From the NCBI GenBank assembly GCA_900546615.1, contig URDJ01000062.1:1-11848 (forward strand): a stretch of 11,848 nt of DNA, in the 5' to 3' direction. How positions within the stretch are numbered: the first letter of the stretch is position 1; each line of letters starts with the position of its first letter. Under the pieces are notes generated by a model. That model searched no databases. It saw only the letters and a program-made list of their open reading frames with translations, and had not been told where the DNA came from. The position numbers and the translations under genes were made by a program. The stretch comes from an uncultured Eubacteriales bacterium. Lineage in GTDB: Bacteria > Bacillota > Clostridia > Oscillospirales > Oscillospiraceae. Of the stretch, positions 1 through 7,326 are shown one piece after another.

Positions 1-84
1 CGGGTGGGATTCGAACCCACGGTGCCTTTGAGGGGCACACCTGATTTCGAGTCAGGGCCGTTATAACCACTTCGATACCGCTCC
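1..84 (-). tRNA. tRNA-Ser (anticodon CGA), 3' end cut by the window
   Basis: Read on the minus strand, the 5' acceptor strand GGAGCGG lies at 78-84, followed by a D arm. The anticodon stem CCTGA/TCAGG encloses the loop CTCGAAA, which gives anticodon CGA and decodes UCG serine codons. A long variable arm, as expected of tRNA-Ser, precedes the T arm (GTGGG/CCCAC around GTTCGAATC). Only the first three bases of the 3' acceptor strand (CCG) fall inside the window, so the rest of that strand, the discriminator and the CCA are missing because of the window edge, not because the gene is broken. Confidence 0.95.
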
Positions 85-226
85 GTATATTAACTTTGAT
101 TCTCGTCCCTCGATTTTAGGAGAGACATTCAGGAGAGAAGCGGTTCCCTCCGCTCCTCCGATGAACCCCGGAAGCATTGATTTTACTGGATTTTTTGCTT
201 GTGAGTTTCTGCATGAGGTAGACGAT

Positions 227-496
227 TTCGAGTTCCATGCGAACAAGCCCAACAGCAAATGGGTAACAGGCATCTCCTACATCCACACCAAGCGGGGTGT
301 ACTGTACCTGTCGATCTCTACGACAACAGCATCGTTGCCTACAAGACCGGAACACAGCAGACGGTAAATCTGGTGCTGGACACCATCCGCCTGGCCATGC
401 GCTGAGATGATTGACCGCTACATCGATTTTTACAACCACGAGCACATCCAGCTAAAAACTGGAGTGGCGCCGCTCACGCTGCGCCACTCCGCTTAA
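227..496 (+). pseudogene. IS3-family transposase OrfB, C-terminal remnant with frameshifts and deletion
   Basis: Three pieces in different frames match the catalytic half of IS150-type transposases. The first (227 to about 316) reads FEFHANKPNSKWVTGISYIH and continues into GVLYLS, covering the first Asp region of the DDE domain. The second (319-405) reads YDNSIVAYKTGTQQTVNLVL and ends at a TGA. The third (407-496) contains MIDRYIDFYNHEHIQLKTG and ends LTLRHSA, the usual C terminus of the family. About a dozen bases appear lost between pieces one and two. Roughly 90 residues, including the second Asp and the catalytic Glu, are missing between pieces two and three. The lesions are inferred by comparison with the family consensus from memory; loss of function is certain from the frames. 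Confidence 0.85.
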
Positions 497-531
497 AACT
501 TCATATTTCCCTACATTGAGGCTTTTTGTAC

Positions 532-556
532 TGTCCGCACAATCTGGGGCGGTTCA
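532..556 (+). repeat. Right terminal inverted repeat of the IS3-family remnant
   Basis: Read on the minus strand this sequence begins TGAACCGCCCCAGATTG, matching the TGAAC-rich, C-rich outer ends typical of IS150-group elements. It lies about 35 bases after the transposase stop, the expected distance. No matching left repeat is present in the window, so a target-site duplication cannot be assessed. Confidence 0.6.
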
Positions 557-594
557 CTTCCGTTTCAAGGCTTTTTTGTTTTCCGGCGGCGGGG

Positions 595-894
595 TTAGAA
601 CAGCTCGTCGCCGCTTTTGTTGTCGAGGCCGGGGTGGAGGTCAAAGCGGACGGCGCCGACGCGGGCTTTGCCGTTTACCGCCTGCTCCACCAGCCAGGCA
701 CCCCTTATGCCAAAGCCGCCGCAGAGTTCTATCGCGCCGCAGCCAGCTTCCGCCATCTCGGCCGCCGCGGCGGCGCCCTGCTCGTAGGTCGATACGCCTA
801 TGCTCGTCAGCCGCACCGACGGGGTCTCGACAAGCCCGCGGTCCTTTGCCGGGTCTGCGCCCGGAGCTATGAATATGAACGCCGCGTTCAGCAT
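595..894 (-). CDS. Small conserved protein, DUF6506-like
   Basis: A 99-residue soluble protein of unknown function. It begins MLNAAFIFIAPGADPAKDR and ends GLDNKSGDELF. I recognise this pattern as the DUF6506 family of short proteins (about 100 residues), known only as conserved hypotheticals; the family name is from memory. Conserved-looking features are an APGADP motif near residues 10-15, an AIELCGGFG motif in the middle and an RFDLHPG motif near the C terminus. There is no signal peptide or membrane segment. The start is set by an AAAGGAGG site 7 bases before the ATG at 894; a GTG six codons upstream would place that site inside the coding region. It starts 14 bases after the acoL stop, so it is the last gene of the acetoin operon. 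The Asp, His, Glu and Cys residues would suit a small enzyme or ligand-binding protein, but that is a guess. Confidence 0.75.
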   Translation of the reverse strand: MLNAAFIFIAPGADPAKDRGLVETPSVRLTSIGVSTYEQGAAAAAEMAEAGCGAIELCGGFGIRGAWLVEQAVNGKARVGAVRFDLHPGLDNKSGDELF

Positions 895-908
895 CTCTGT
901 GCCTCCTT

Positions 909-2597
909 TCACTTTTTGTTCGGGATATGTATCGCCCGCTTGCGCGCGGCGAGCGCGGCCTCGCGCAGGGCCTCGGCCACCGTCGGGTGGCAGTGGATGG
1001 TGTCCGTCAGCTCGTCGAGCGTGGCCTCGAGCCTTATCGCCAGCGCGGCCTCCTCGATGAGCTCCGTCGCGCTCGGCGCGAGGATATGCACGCCCAGTAT
1101 CTCGCCGAACTTAGGCCCGGCCAGGACCTTTATCATGCCGCCCGTGCAGCCGGCGACCAGACTTCGGCCGTTGGCGCTGGTCGGGAAGCGGCCGACGATG
1201 TACTCTATGCCCAGCTCCTTGGCGCGCTCCTCGGTGTAGCCGACGCCCGCTATCTCGGGGCCGACGTAGGCGCAGGCGGGGCTCATGTCCGCGTCAAAGC
1301 CCGCGTCGCCGCCCATGGCGTTCTCCGCCGCGGCCTCGCCCATCGCCATGGCCGCGTGGGCCAGCATGAGCCTGCCGGAGCAGTCGCCGACGGCGTAAAC
1401 GCCCTTGACGCTGGTCTCGAGGTGCGCGTCCACCTTTATGAAGCCGTCCTCCACGGCTATCCCGGCCTTCTCGAGGCACAGCGGCTCGAGGTTCGGGCTC
1501 CTGCCGACGCAGACGAGGACCTTCTCGGCCTCGAACACGTTGTCGCGGCCGTCTATCTCCGCGTGCACCGCCGCGCCCTTTGCCGTGGTGTCCACGCTCG
1601 TGACCCGCGCGCCGGTGCGCACGTCCATGCCCTCGGAGATGAGCTGCGCCTTTGCGAGCTCGGCCAATTCGCCGTCCATCTGCGGGAGTATGCGCGGCTG
1701 AAGCTCCAGCACCGTGACCTTTGCGCCGAAGCGGCGGTAGACGCTGCCAAGCTCCATGCCGATGACGCCGCCGCCGATGACGACGAGGCTCTCGGGGATG
1801 TGGTCGAGCGTCAGGCAGGCCGTGGAGTCTATGCAGGCCGGGCACTCGCGCAGTCCGGGGATGCCGGGCATGATGGGCTTTGAGCCCGCGGCGATGATTA
1901 TCTTCTCGGGGCTCAGGGTCTTGTCGCCCACGCGGACAGTCATCGGTCCGGTGAAGCTGGCCTCGCCCTCGAGCACCGTGACCTTGTTCGCGCGCATGAG
2001 GGCCCGGACGCCGCCGGTCAGCTTGTCTGAGACGCTCTGACGGTTTTGCTGCACGCGTGCCCAGTCCACGGCCACGTCGCGGCCAATTATGCCTATGCTC
2101 TCGGACTTCGTCGCGAGCTCGTAGACCTCGGAGCTGTGCAGCAGGGCCTTTGTGGGCATGCAGCCGCGGTTCAGGCAGGTGCCGCCTATCTGAGCGCGCT
2201 CTGCGAGCGTGACCTTAGCGCCGAGCTGCGCGGCCCTTATCGCCGCAACATAGCCGCCGGGGCCGCCGCCTATAACGAGCACGCCGCAGCCCTCCGAGGA
2301 CCCGGGTTCCGCCTCGGCGGGGTGCCCGGCAGCCGCCGGGACGGGAGTGACGCTCTCGCCCCGTGCGCCTATGACGGCCACAGGCGTCAGGCAGGGCACC
2401 GTCCCGCCCGCGGCGACAAGTACCCTCAGCAGCACGCCGGAGGCAGTGGCCTCCACGTCGTTCGTCAGCTTGTCCGTCGAGACGGAGAAGAGCTTCTCGC
2501 CCTCCTGCACCGCCTCGCCCTCCTTCTTGTACCAGCTTTCTATCGTGCCCTCGGTCATGGTCAGGCCGAGCTTCGGCATTACAATCTCCTTTGCCAT
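909..2597 (-). CDS. acoL: Dihydrolipoyl dehydrogenase (E3) with N-terminal lipoyl domain
   Basis: The FAD-dependent E3 subunit reoxidises dihydrolipoyl groups of the complex and reduces NAD+. At 562 residues it is about 90 longer than ordinary E3 because of an N-terminal biotinyl/lipoyl domain (residues 1-80) with the attachment lysine at K43 in TDKLTN. An Ala/Pro/Glu/Gly-rich linker (about 84-103) leads to the FAD-binding GGGPGG motif (110-115). The redox disulfide is C141/C146 in GGTCLNRGCMPTK. The NAD-binding GGGVIG is at 275-280, and the catalytic His537/Glu542 pair lies in HCHPTVAE. All key residues are present. The AGGAGG site overlaps the acoC stop codon and lies 5 bases before the ATG, so translation is probably coupled to acoC. 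Lipoyl-E3 fusions are known from clostridial acetoin dehydrogenases, which supports the acetoin assignment over a generic pyruvate dehydrogenase. Confidence 0.93.
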   Translation of the reverse strand: MAKEIVMPKLGLTMTEGTIESWYKKEGEAVQEGEKLFSVSTDKLTNDVEATASGVLLRVLVAAGGTVPCLTPVAVIGARGESVTPVPAAAGHPAEAEPGSSEGCGVLVIGGGPGGYVAAIRAAQLGAKVTLAERAQIGGTCLNRGCMPTKALLHSSEVYELATKSESIGIIGRDVAVDWARVQQNRQSVSDKLTGGVRALMRANKVTVLEGEASFTGPMTVRVGDKTLSPEKIIIAAGSKPIMPGIPGLRECPACIDSTACLTLDHIPESLVVIGGGVIGMELGSVYRRFGAKVTVLELQPRILPQMDGELAELAKAQLISEGMDVRTGARVTSVDTTAKGAAVHAEIDGRDNVFEAEKVLVCVGRSPNLEPLCLEKAGIAVEDGFIKVDAHLETSVKGVYAVGDCSGRLMLAHAAMAMGEAAAENAMGGDAGFDADMSPACAYVGPEIAGVGYTEERAKELGIEYIVGRFPTSANGRSLVAGCTGGMIKVLAGPKFGEILGVHILAPSATELIEEAALAIRLEATLDELTDTIHCHPTVAEALREAALAARKRAIHIPNKK

Positions 2598-2606
2598 ACG
2601 CGCCTC

Positions 2607-3920
2607 CTATGCCAGCGCCAGCGCCGGGCACTCTATGAGCTTCTTGAGCCTCTGCAGGAACTGCGCCGCCACCGAACCGTCCACGACCCTGTGGTCCGCC
2701 GTCAGTGAGAGGTTGAGTATGGGCCGCACGCAAATCTCGCCGTCCACGACCACCACCTTGTCCTCTATCGTGTTGACACCCAGAATGGCCACCTCGGGCT
2801 GGTTAATTATCGGCGTGAAGCTCTCTATGCCGTACATACCCAGGTTGGTTATCGTGAAGGTGCCGCCCTTGAGCCTGTCCATGGGCAGGCCGCCCGTGCG
2901 TGCGAGATTGGCCAGCTCCTTCACTTCGGCGGAGATCTCACGCAGGCTCTTCATGTCGGCGTCCGGCACGTTCGGCACGACAAGGCCGTTATCCAGCGCC
3001 ACGGCGACGCCGATGTTCACGTAGTTCTTGTAGATGATATTGTCCCCGTCCACAGAGCAGTTGAGCAGCGGGAACTCGCGCAGGGCCAGAGCCGTCAGCT
3101 TCACGAGGATGTCGGTGTAGCTGACCTTTATGTCCTCAGCCTTGAGCCTCTGCCGGAACTTAGCAAGCTCGGAGACGTCGCAGCCGAGGTTGAAGCTGAC
3201 GGTGGGGCTGGTCATGTGGCTGTTGTGCATATTCCTGGCTATGGCGCGGCGCATACCGGTCATGGGCTTGGTCTCCTCACGCGGCTGGGCTTCCGGCGCA
3301 GCGCCCCTGGATGCGGCGGCGAGGATGTCGGCGGCGAGGATGCGCCCGCCCTTGTGTGGGACGTCCTTCAGCTCGAGGCCGAGCTCGGCCGCGGCCTTGG
3401 CGGCGAGCGGGCTGGCCTTGGGGCCGGGCTCTGCGGGCGGCGGGGGCGGCGCAGCCTTGAACTTTTTGACGTCCTCCTCCGTTATCCTGCCGCCGGGGCC
3501 GGTGCCGGGCACCTCGGCCAGCTCCACGCCGAGCTCCCTTGCGAGCTTCTTGGCCGCAGGCGAGGCCACGACCCTGCCGGCGGGCGGCTTCGGCGCCGGG
3601 GCGGGCTTGGGCGCGGCCGCCTCAGGACCGGGCGCCGGCCCGGCCTCAGGCGCGCCGGGCAGGAGCGGGGAAATGTCCTCGCCCGCCTCACCTATGACGG
3701 CCACGCCGGCCAGGCAGGGTAGGGTCTCTCCCTCCTTCGCCAGTATCTTCAAAAGTGTGCCCGAGGCCGTGGCCTCTATGGTGTTCGTGAGCTTGTCGGT
3801 CTCGACCTCGAAGAGCGGCTCGCCTTCCCTGACGGCCTCGCCCTCGGCCTTGAGCCAGCGGCTGACCGCGCCCTCCGTCATCGTGAGGCCGAGCTTCGGC
3901 ATCACTACGAGTTTTGCCAT
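2607..3920 (-). CDS. acoC: Dihydrolipoamide acetyltransferase (E2) of acetoin dehydrogenase, two subunit-binding domains
   Basis: The E2 core transfers the acetyl group from lipoyl to CoA, giving acetyl-CoA. It has 437 residues. A lipoyl domain (1-80) carries K43 in TDKLTN. A Pro/Ala/Lys-rich flexible linker covers about 88-115. There are two peripheral-subunit-binding domains: residues 117-153 (ASPAAKKLARELGVEL, then GTGPGGRITEEDV) and 168-203 (ASPLAAKAAAELGLEL, then KGGRILAADIL). The catalytic acetyltransferase domain runs from about 215 to the end and contains the active-site H410 and D414 in DHRVVDGS. Most bacterial E2 proteins have a single subunit-binding domain. An AAGGAGGG site lies inside the 3' end of acoX, 7 bases from the ATG, and the ATG directly follows the acoX TAA with no gap. 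The general E2 assignment is certain; acetoin specificity rests on acoX and acoR nearby. Confidence 0.92.
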   Translation of the reverse strand: MAKLVVMPKLGLTMTEGAVSRWLKAEGEAVREGEPLFEVETDKLTNTIEATASGTLLKILAKEGETLPCLAGVAVIGEAGEDISPLLPGAPEAGPAPGPEAAAPKPAPAPKPPAGRVVASPAAKKLARELGVELAEVPGTGPGGRITEEDVKKFKAAPPPPPAEPGPKASPLAAKAAAELGLELKDVPHKGGRILAADILAAASRGAAPEAQPREETKPMTGMRRAIARNMHNSHMTSPTVSFNLGCDVSELAKFRQRLKAEDIKVSYTDILVKLTALALREFPLLNCSVDGDNIIYKNYVNIGVAVALDNGLVVPNVPDADMKSLREISAEVKELANLARTGGLPMDRLKGGTFTITNLGMYGIESFTPIINQPEVAILGVNTIEDKVVVVDGEICVRPILNLSLTADHRVVDGSVAAQFLQRLKKLIECPALALA

Positions 3921-4934
3921 TTAAGATCCCTCCTTCTTCTGCCGGAACATACCGAGCCTTACGGCCTCGCCGAGCGCGGCTCTGGGCAGCACCCGCCAGG
4001 GGCCGTTCCTGTGTACGCTGAAGCTGACCTCGTTGCCGGGGTCAACGCGCAGCTCGCGCTCGCCGTCCAGGGCGATCATGTGCCGCTGCGCGGCGGTGAA
4101 GCCAAACTCCTGGCCGAGCCTCAGCTCGTGGACGCCGGAGATGCGCACCTCGGTGAGCACGCCCGCGGCTATGGGCGCCACCACGCTGCCCGCGCCCCCG
4201 CCTCCGAGCTCGACAGCCAGGGCTCTGTCCTCCGTGTCCTCTACCTGTCCGCAGACACCTGCCACAGCGGAAAAACCTATCGTCGCCGGGTGGCAGCGCG
4301 AGGCCACTATCAGCCGCATCCGCTCCGCGTCCCAGATGGCCCTCGCGCCCGCGAAAAAGTCGTCGGAGACGACGGCGTCTATGAGCGCGATGTCGCGCAG
4401 CCGGCCGTTCACCCTGACCTCTATGCGCTTGTCGCGTATGCAGCAGGCATAGGGCTCTGGCATGAGCGCAGCCGAGGCTGCGGCCATGCCGGCCACCGTG
4501 CCCTCCATGAGCGTCGGGTAAACGTTGTTCGTACCGGTGGATACAGACAACAGCGGCACGCTGTCTATGCCCTTGGCCGCGGCGCGGCTCGTGCCGTCGC
4601 CGCCGAGGACTACCACGCAGCCGACCCCCATCTGCTCAAACATACGCGCCGCCCGAGTCGTGTCCTCCTGGGTCGCCTCGATCTCAAAGTCCAGCAGCCC
4701 GACCTCGGCCCTGAGCACGCCGTCGCTCTCGAGCCCCTCGCGCACCGCCCAGCCTATCATGAAGGTCTCGGGCATGAACAGTACACGCTCTATGCCCAGG
4801 CCCTGGGCCGCGAGCACTATCCGTTTGCAGATGTTCACCTTTTCGTTGTTGTCTATCGTCGTCGCATAGGAGACGAGGCGGCGGATGTCCTTGCCGGACG
4901 CGGGGTTGGCAATGACGCCGATGGTCCTTTTCAT
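3921..4934 (-). CDS. acoX: AcoX, NAD kinase-like protein of the acetoin operon
   Basis: A 337-residue member of the AcoX family, which has an ATP-NAD kinase/diacylglycerol kinase-like fold and is regularly encoded with acetoin dehydrogenase. Its biochemical role is not established, and it is not a subunit of the purified complexes as far as I know. Visible motifs are ANPASGKDIRRL (9-20), the nucleotide-binding GGDGTSR (111-117) and STGTNN (132-137), a layout shared with NAD kinases. The start is the ATG at 4934, placed 8 bases after GAGAGG; a GTG three codons upstream would overlap that site. It follows a hairpin terminator that separates it from acoB, and its TAA abuts the acoC ATG. Its position between E1 and E2 suggests a cofactor-related or housekeeping function for the complex. 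That last point is inference. Confidence 0.88.
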   Translation of the reverse strand: MKRTIGVIANPASGKDIRRLVSYATTIDNNEKVNICKRIVLAAQGLGIERVLFMPETFMIGWAVREGLESDGVLRAEVGLLDFEIEATQEDTTRAARMFEQMGVGCVVVLGGDGTSRAAAKGIDSVPLLSVSTGTNNVYPTLMEGTVAGMAAASAALMPEPYACCIRDKRIEVRVNGRLRDIALIDAVVSDDFFAGARAIWDAERMRLIVASRCHPATIGFSAVAGVCGQVEDTEDRALAVELGGGGAGSVVAPIAAGVLTEVRISGVHELRLGQEFGFTAAQRHMIALDGERELRVDPGNEVSFSVHRNGPWRVLPRAALGEAVRLGMFRQKKEGS

Positions 4935-4948
4935 ACGCAGCACCTCTC

Positions 4949-4988
4949 AAAAAACGGCCCGCAGGTACCCAGTGAGCGCCTGCGGGCC
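4949..4988 (-). terminator. Intrinsic terminator or attenuator hairpin inside the aco operon
   Basis: On the minus strand, GGCCCGCAGG (4988-4979) pairs perfectly with CCTGCGGGCC (4965-4956) around a 13-base loop. One G then six Ts (4954-4949) follow, the classical Rho-independent form. It sits in the 68-base gap between the acoB stop and the acoX start, and the acoX ribosome binding site begins immediately after the T tract. It probably lets only part of transcription continue, giving more E1 mRNA than acoX-E2-E3 mRNA, or acts as a stabilising 3' end after processing. No promoter is obvious between it and acoX. Confidence 0.8.
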
Positions 4989-5002
4989 TCGCCTTGCCTG
5001 CT

Positions 5003-5971
5003 TTAGAACAGCTTCTTCGCCGCGACCAGGATGTCCTGGGCGTTGGGTATGTAGTACTGCTCAAGATTCGGGGCGAAGGGCACCGGTGTGTCCAGCGCTC
5101 CGATGCGGATTACGGGCGCGTCGAGGTAGTCGAAGAACTCCTCGCCGATTATCGCGCTTATCTCGCCGCCGTAGCCGCCGCGCTTGACCTCCTCGGTGAT
5201 GACGATGGCCTTGTGCGTCTTGGCGATGGTCTCGCCGATAAGCTCCTTGTCCAGCGGATATAGGCTGCGCAGGTCGATGACCTCGACGTCCACGCCCTCG
5301 CCGGCGAGCTTGTCGGCGGCCTCCAGCGCGTCGTATACCTGCTTGCCATATGTGATGATGGAGAGGTCGGAGCCGGGCCTCGCCACACGGCCCTTGCCCA
5401 GGGGGATGGGCTCGAGGCTCGTGACCTCACCCTTGACACCGAAGAGCGTTTTCTGCTCGAAGTACATAACGGGGTCCTCGTCGTCTATGGCCGCGAGCAT
5501 GAGGCCCAGGGCGTCCTGTGCGCAGGAGGGGTAGACGACCTTGAGGCCGGGGACGTGGGTCAGCCAGGCCTCGAGGCTCTGCGAGTGCTGCGCTGCGGCG
5601 CCCGTGCCCGCACCCGCGGGCAAGCGCACAACCATGGGCATGGAGATCTTGCCGCCGAACATATAGCGCATCTTCGCCGCCTGGTTCACGAGCTGGTCCA
5701 TACCGACCGTGAGGAAGTCGCAGAACATGAGCTCGGCTATGGGCCGCAGGCCCGTTGCCGCCGCGCCGACCGCGCAGCCTATGATGGCGCCCTCGGAGAT
5801 GGGCGTGTCCCGCACCCGCTCCGGGCCGAATTCGTCAAACATACCCGCAGAGACGCCAAAGCAGCCGCCGAAGGCGCCGACGTCCTCGCCGAACAGGACC
5901 ACGTTCGGGTTCTCGCGCATCCGGATGCTCATGCCCTCCCGGATGGCCTCACCGTAAGTCATCATCGTCAT
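5003..5971 (-). CDS. acoB: Acetoin dehydrogenase E1 component, beta subunit
   Basis: This is the beta half of the thiamine-diphosphate-dependent E1 heterotetramer, which cleaves acetoin and passes the acetyl group to E2-bound lipoate. At 322 residues it has the usual family length. The N-terminal pyrimidine-binding part has GED (28-30) and TPISEGAIIG with Glu60, the residue expected to activate the cofactor. The conserved loop AAQHSQSLEAW (His129) follows, as do KVVYPS and the transketolase C-terminal domain beginning near PLGKGRVARPGSDLSIITYG. The start ATG overlaps the acoA stop as ATGA, with a GAGGAGG site inside the acoA 3' end; M3 and M4 are possible alternative starts. Overlap with acoA implies translational coupling and equimolar subunits. 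The hairpin terminator lies just downstream. Confidence 0.93.
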   Translation of the reverse strand: MTMMTYGEAIREGMSIRMRENPNVVLFGEDVGAFGGCFGVSAGMFDEFGPERVRDTPISEGAIIGCAVGAAATGLRPIAELMFCDFLTVGMDQLVNQAAKMRYMFGGKISMPMVVRLPAGAGTGAAAQHSQSLEAWLTHVPGLKVVYPSCAQDALGLMLAAIDDEDPVMYFEQKTLFGVKGEVTSLEPIPLGKGRVARPGSDLSIITYGKQVYDALEAADKLAGEGVDVEVIDLRSLYPLDKELIGETIAKTHKAIVITEEVKRGGYGGEISAIIGEEFFDYLDAPVIRIGALDTPVPFAPNLEQYYIPNAQDILVAAKKLF

Positions 5972-6954
5972 CTCTCGCGCACCTCCTCAACTATGTCGGA
6001 ATAGACGTCCACGACCGCGCTCTCCAGGCTCGGTATGGGCTGGGCATCGGCAAAAGCGATGGCGTCCTCCACTTCTTTGGCCACCTGGGCGTCTATCGCT
6101 GCCACCTCGTCGGCGGAGCAGACGCCGTTGTCCACGAGGAAGGCCGCAAAGCGCGGCAGGGGGTCCTTTTCCATCCAGGAGGCCTGCTCCTCCTTGGGCT
6201 TGTAGGTCGCGGGGTCGCCCTCGAAGTGGCCGCGCTGGCGGTAGGTCTTGCACTCGAGCAGCGTCGGGCCCTTGCCGGCCCGCGCCCTTGCCACGGCCTC
6301 GGCGGCCGCCTCGTAGACGGCCAGGGGGTCGTTGCCGTCAACCGCGATGCCGGGGATGTTGTAGGCCGCGCCGCGGTCTGCTACGTCCTTTATGGCCTGG
6401 TGCCTGTCCTGGCTCATCGAAATGCCGTAGTGGTTGTTCTCGCATACGAAGATGATGGGCAGCTTCCAGATGGAGGCCATGTTGAGCGACTCGTGGAAGG
6501 TGCCCTGGTTCGTGGAGCCGTCACCGAAGAAGCAGACGCAGACCTGATCCGTGCCGCGTATCTTGGCGGAGAGGCCCGCGCCCGTGGAGATGCAGTGTCC
6601 CGCGCCGACGATGCCGTTGGCGCCGAGGATGCCCTTGTCCCTGTCCGCGATGTGCATGGAGCCGCCCTTGCCCTTGCAGTAGCCTGTCTCCCTGCCGAAG
6701 AGCTCAGCCATCATGAGGTTGAGGTCGCCGCCCTTGGCAATGATGTGGCCGTGGCCCCTGTGCGTGCTGGTGATGAAGTCGTCGTCGCGCAGGCATTCGC
6801 AGACGGCGGGCGCTATCGCCTCCTCGCCCAGGTACAGGTGGACGAAGCCGGGTATTTTGCCCTCCGCAAACAGCCGCGCAGCCGTGCTCTCGAAGTCCCG
6901 TATGCGGCGCATCTTCACATACATATCCTTCATTTGCTCTTTGCTGATCGCCAT
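5968..6954 (-). CDS. acoA: Acetoin dehydrogenase E1 component, alpha subunit
   Basis: This is the thiamine-diphosphate-binding alpha subunit of E1, 328 residues. The cofactor/Mg2+ signature starts at GDGSTNQG (144-151) and ends at ENN (172-174), the spacing expected for this motif. Other family landmarks are GFVHLYLGEEA (36-46), the active-site-loop histidines in STHRGHGHIIAKG (63-75) and GKGGSMHIAD (95-104). The substrate could in principle be another 2-oxo compound. The short AcoA-like length, acoX within the operon, lipoyl-E3 and adjacent acoR favour acetoin. An AAAGGAGG site lies 6 bases upstream of the ATG, and the preceding gene ends 12 bases away, so it is the second gene of the operon. 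Its stop overlaps the acoB start. Confidence 0.93.
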   Translation of the reverse strand: MAISKEQMKDMYVKMRRIRDFESTAARLFAEGKIPGFVHLYLGEEAIAPAVCECLRDDDFITSTHRGHGHIIAKGGDLNLMMAELFGRETGYCKGKGGSMHIADRDKGILGANGIVGAGHCISTGAGLSAKIRGTDQVCVCFFGDGSTNQGTFHESLNMASIWKLPIIFVCENNHYGISMSQDRHQAIKDVADRGAAYNIPGIAVDGNDPLAVYEAAAEAVARARAGKGPTLLECKTYRQRGHFEGDPATYKPKEEQASWMEKDPLPRFAAFLVDNGVCSADEVAAIDAQVAKEVEDAIAFADAQPIPSLESAVVDVYSDIVEEVRER

Positions 6955-6966
6955 TTTTGACCTCCT

Positions 6967-7326
6967 TTATTCAGTGATGAATACTTCAACGGCGGCCAGC
7001 GCCGCCTCGATGCTGCAGTCCCTGTCGCCGAAGGCCTCGATGCACAGCCCATCGACCGTGAGACCGCCCTTCACCGGCCTCACCTCGACCGTGCCGACGG
7101 GCAGCGCCGAGGCCACCTCGGCACAGTCCACCTCCTCCGGCCGCGAGACCGCCACCGTCGCCAGTATCCGCACCTGCCTCGTGAAGTCCGTCAGACCCAG
7201 CACCTCATCGAGCCCGCACAGGCAGCTGCGCGACACCGCATCCTTCACCGCCTTCTTCGCAGCCTTGGTGACATCCTGGCCATGAAAGTCCGTCCCCATC
7301 CCGAATTCAACGATGAATTTCTTCAA
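6967..7326 (-). CDS. Lin0512-family small protein, first gene of the aco operon
   Basis: A 119-residue soluble protein of unknown function. The first residues, KKFIVEFGMGTDFHGQDVTK, followed by AAKKAVKDAVSRSCLCGLDE, match my memory of the Lin0512 family (conserved hypotheticals of about 115 residues in bacteria and fungi). The start is the TTG at 7326. GGAGG at 7338-7334 lies 7 bases upstream, and the first family-like residue follows at once; an open frame extends 12 codons further upstream but would bury this site. Residues 10-20 (MGTDFHGQDVT) and 32-45 (SRSCLCGLDEVLGL) look the most conserved. There is no signal peptide or membrane segment. It is the promoter-proximal gene, about 34 bases downstream of the predicted transcript start and 12 bases ahead of acoA. 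A link to acetoin metabolism is inferred only from position. Confidence 0.75.
   Translation of the reverse strand: MKKFIVEFGMGTDFHGQDVTKAAKKAVKDAVSRSCLCGLDEVLGLTDFTRQVRILATVAVSRPEEVDCAEVASALPVGTVEVRPVKGGLTVDGLCIEAFGDRDCSIEAALAAVEVFITE

Larger units (their letters stand above)
227..556 (+). mobile_element. IS3-family (IS150-like) insertion sequence remnant, right end
   Basis: This stretch holds the 3' part of an orfB-type transposase in three broken pieces, a short non-coding tail, and a right-end inverted repeat ending in TCA at about 556. The left end, orfA and the upstream part of orfB cannot be found in 85-226, where I see nothing else. The element is therefore a decayed, immobile remnant. 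It lies between the tRNA-Ser gene and the 3' end of the acetoin operon. No separate terminator for the operon is visible between the operon's last stop codon (595) and the element (556), so the insertion or later deletions may have removed it. Confidence 0.85.

Noticed and set aside
128..157. Weak inverted repeat AGCGG/CCGCT with purine-rich flanks upstream of the IS remnant
   Set aside because: A 5-bp stem with imperfect extension and no T run; no function can be supported.
927..1883. 318-codon plus-strand open frame antisense to acoL
   Set aside because: His/Arg/Ala/Leu-rich shadow of the E3 gene with no family signature.
4011..5006. 331-codon plus-strand open frame antisense to acoX
   Set aside because: No recognisable domain, no ribosome binding site, crosses the terminator hairpin; acoX on the other strand is clear.
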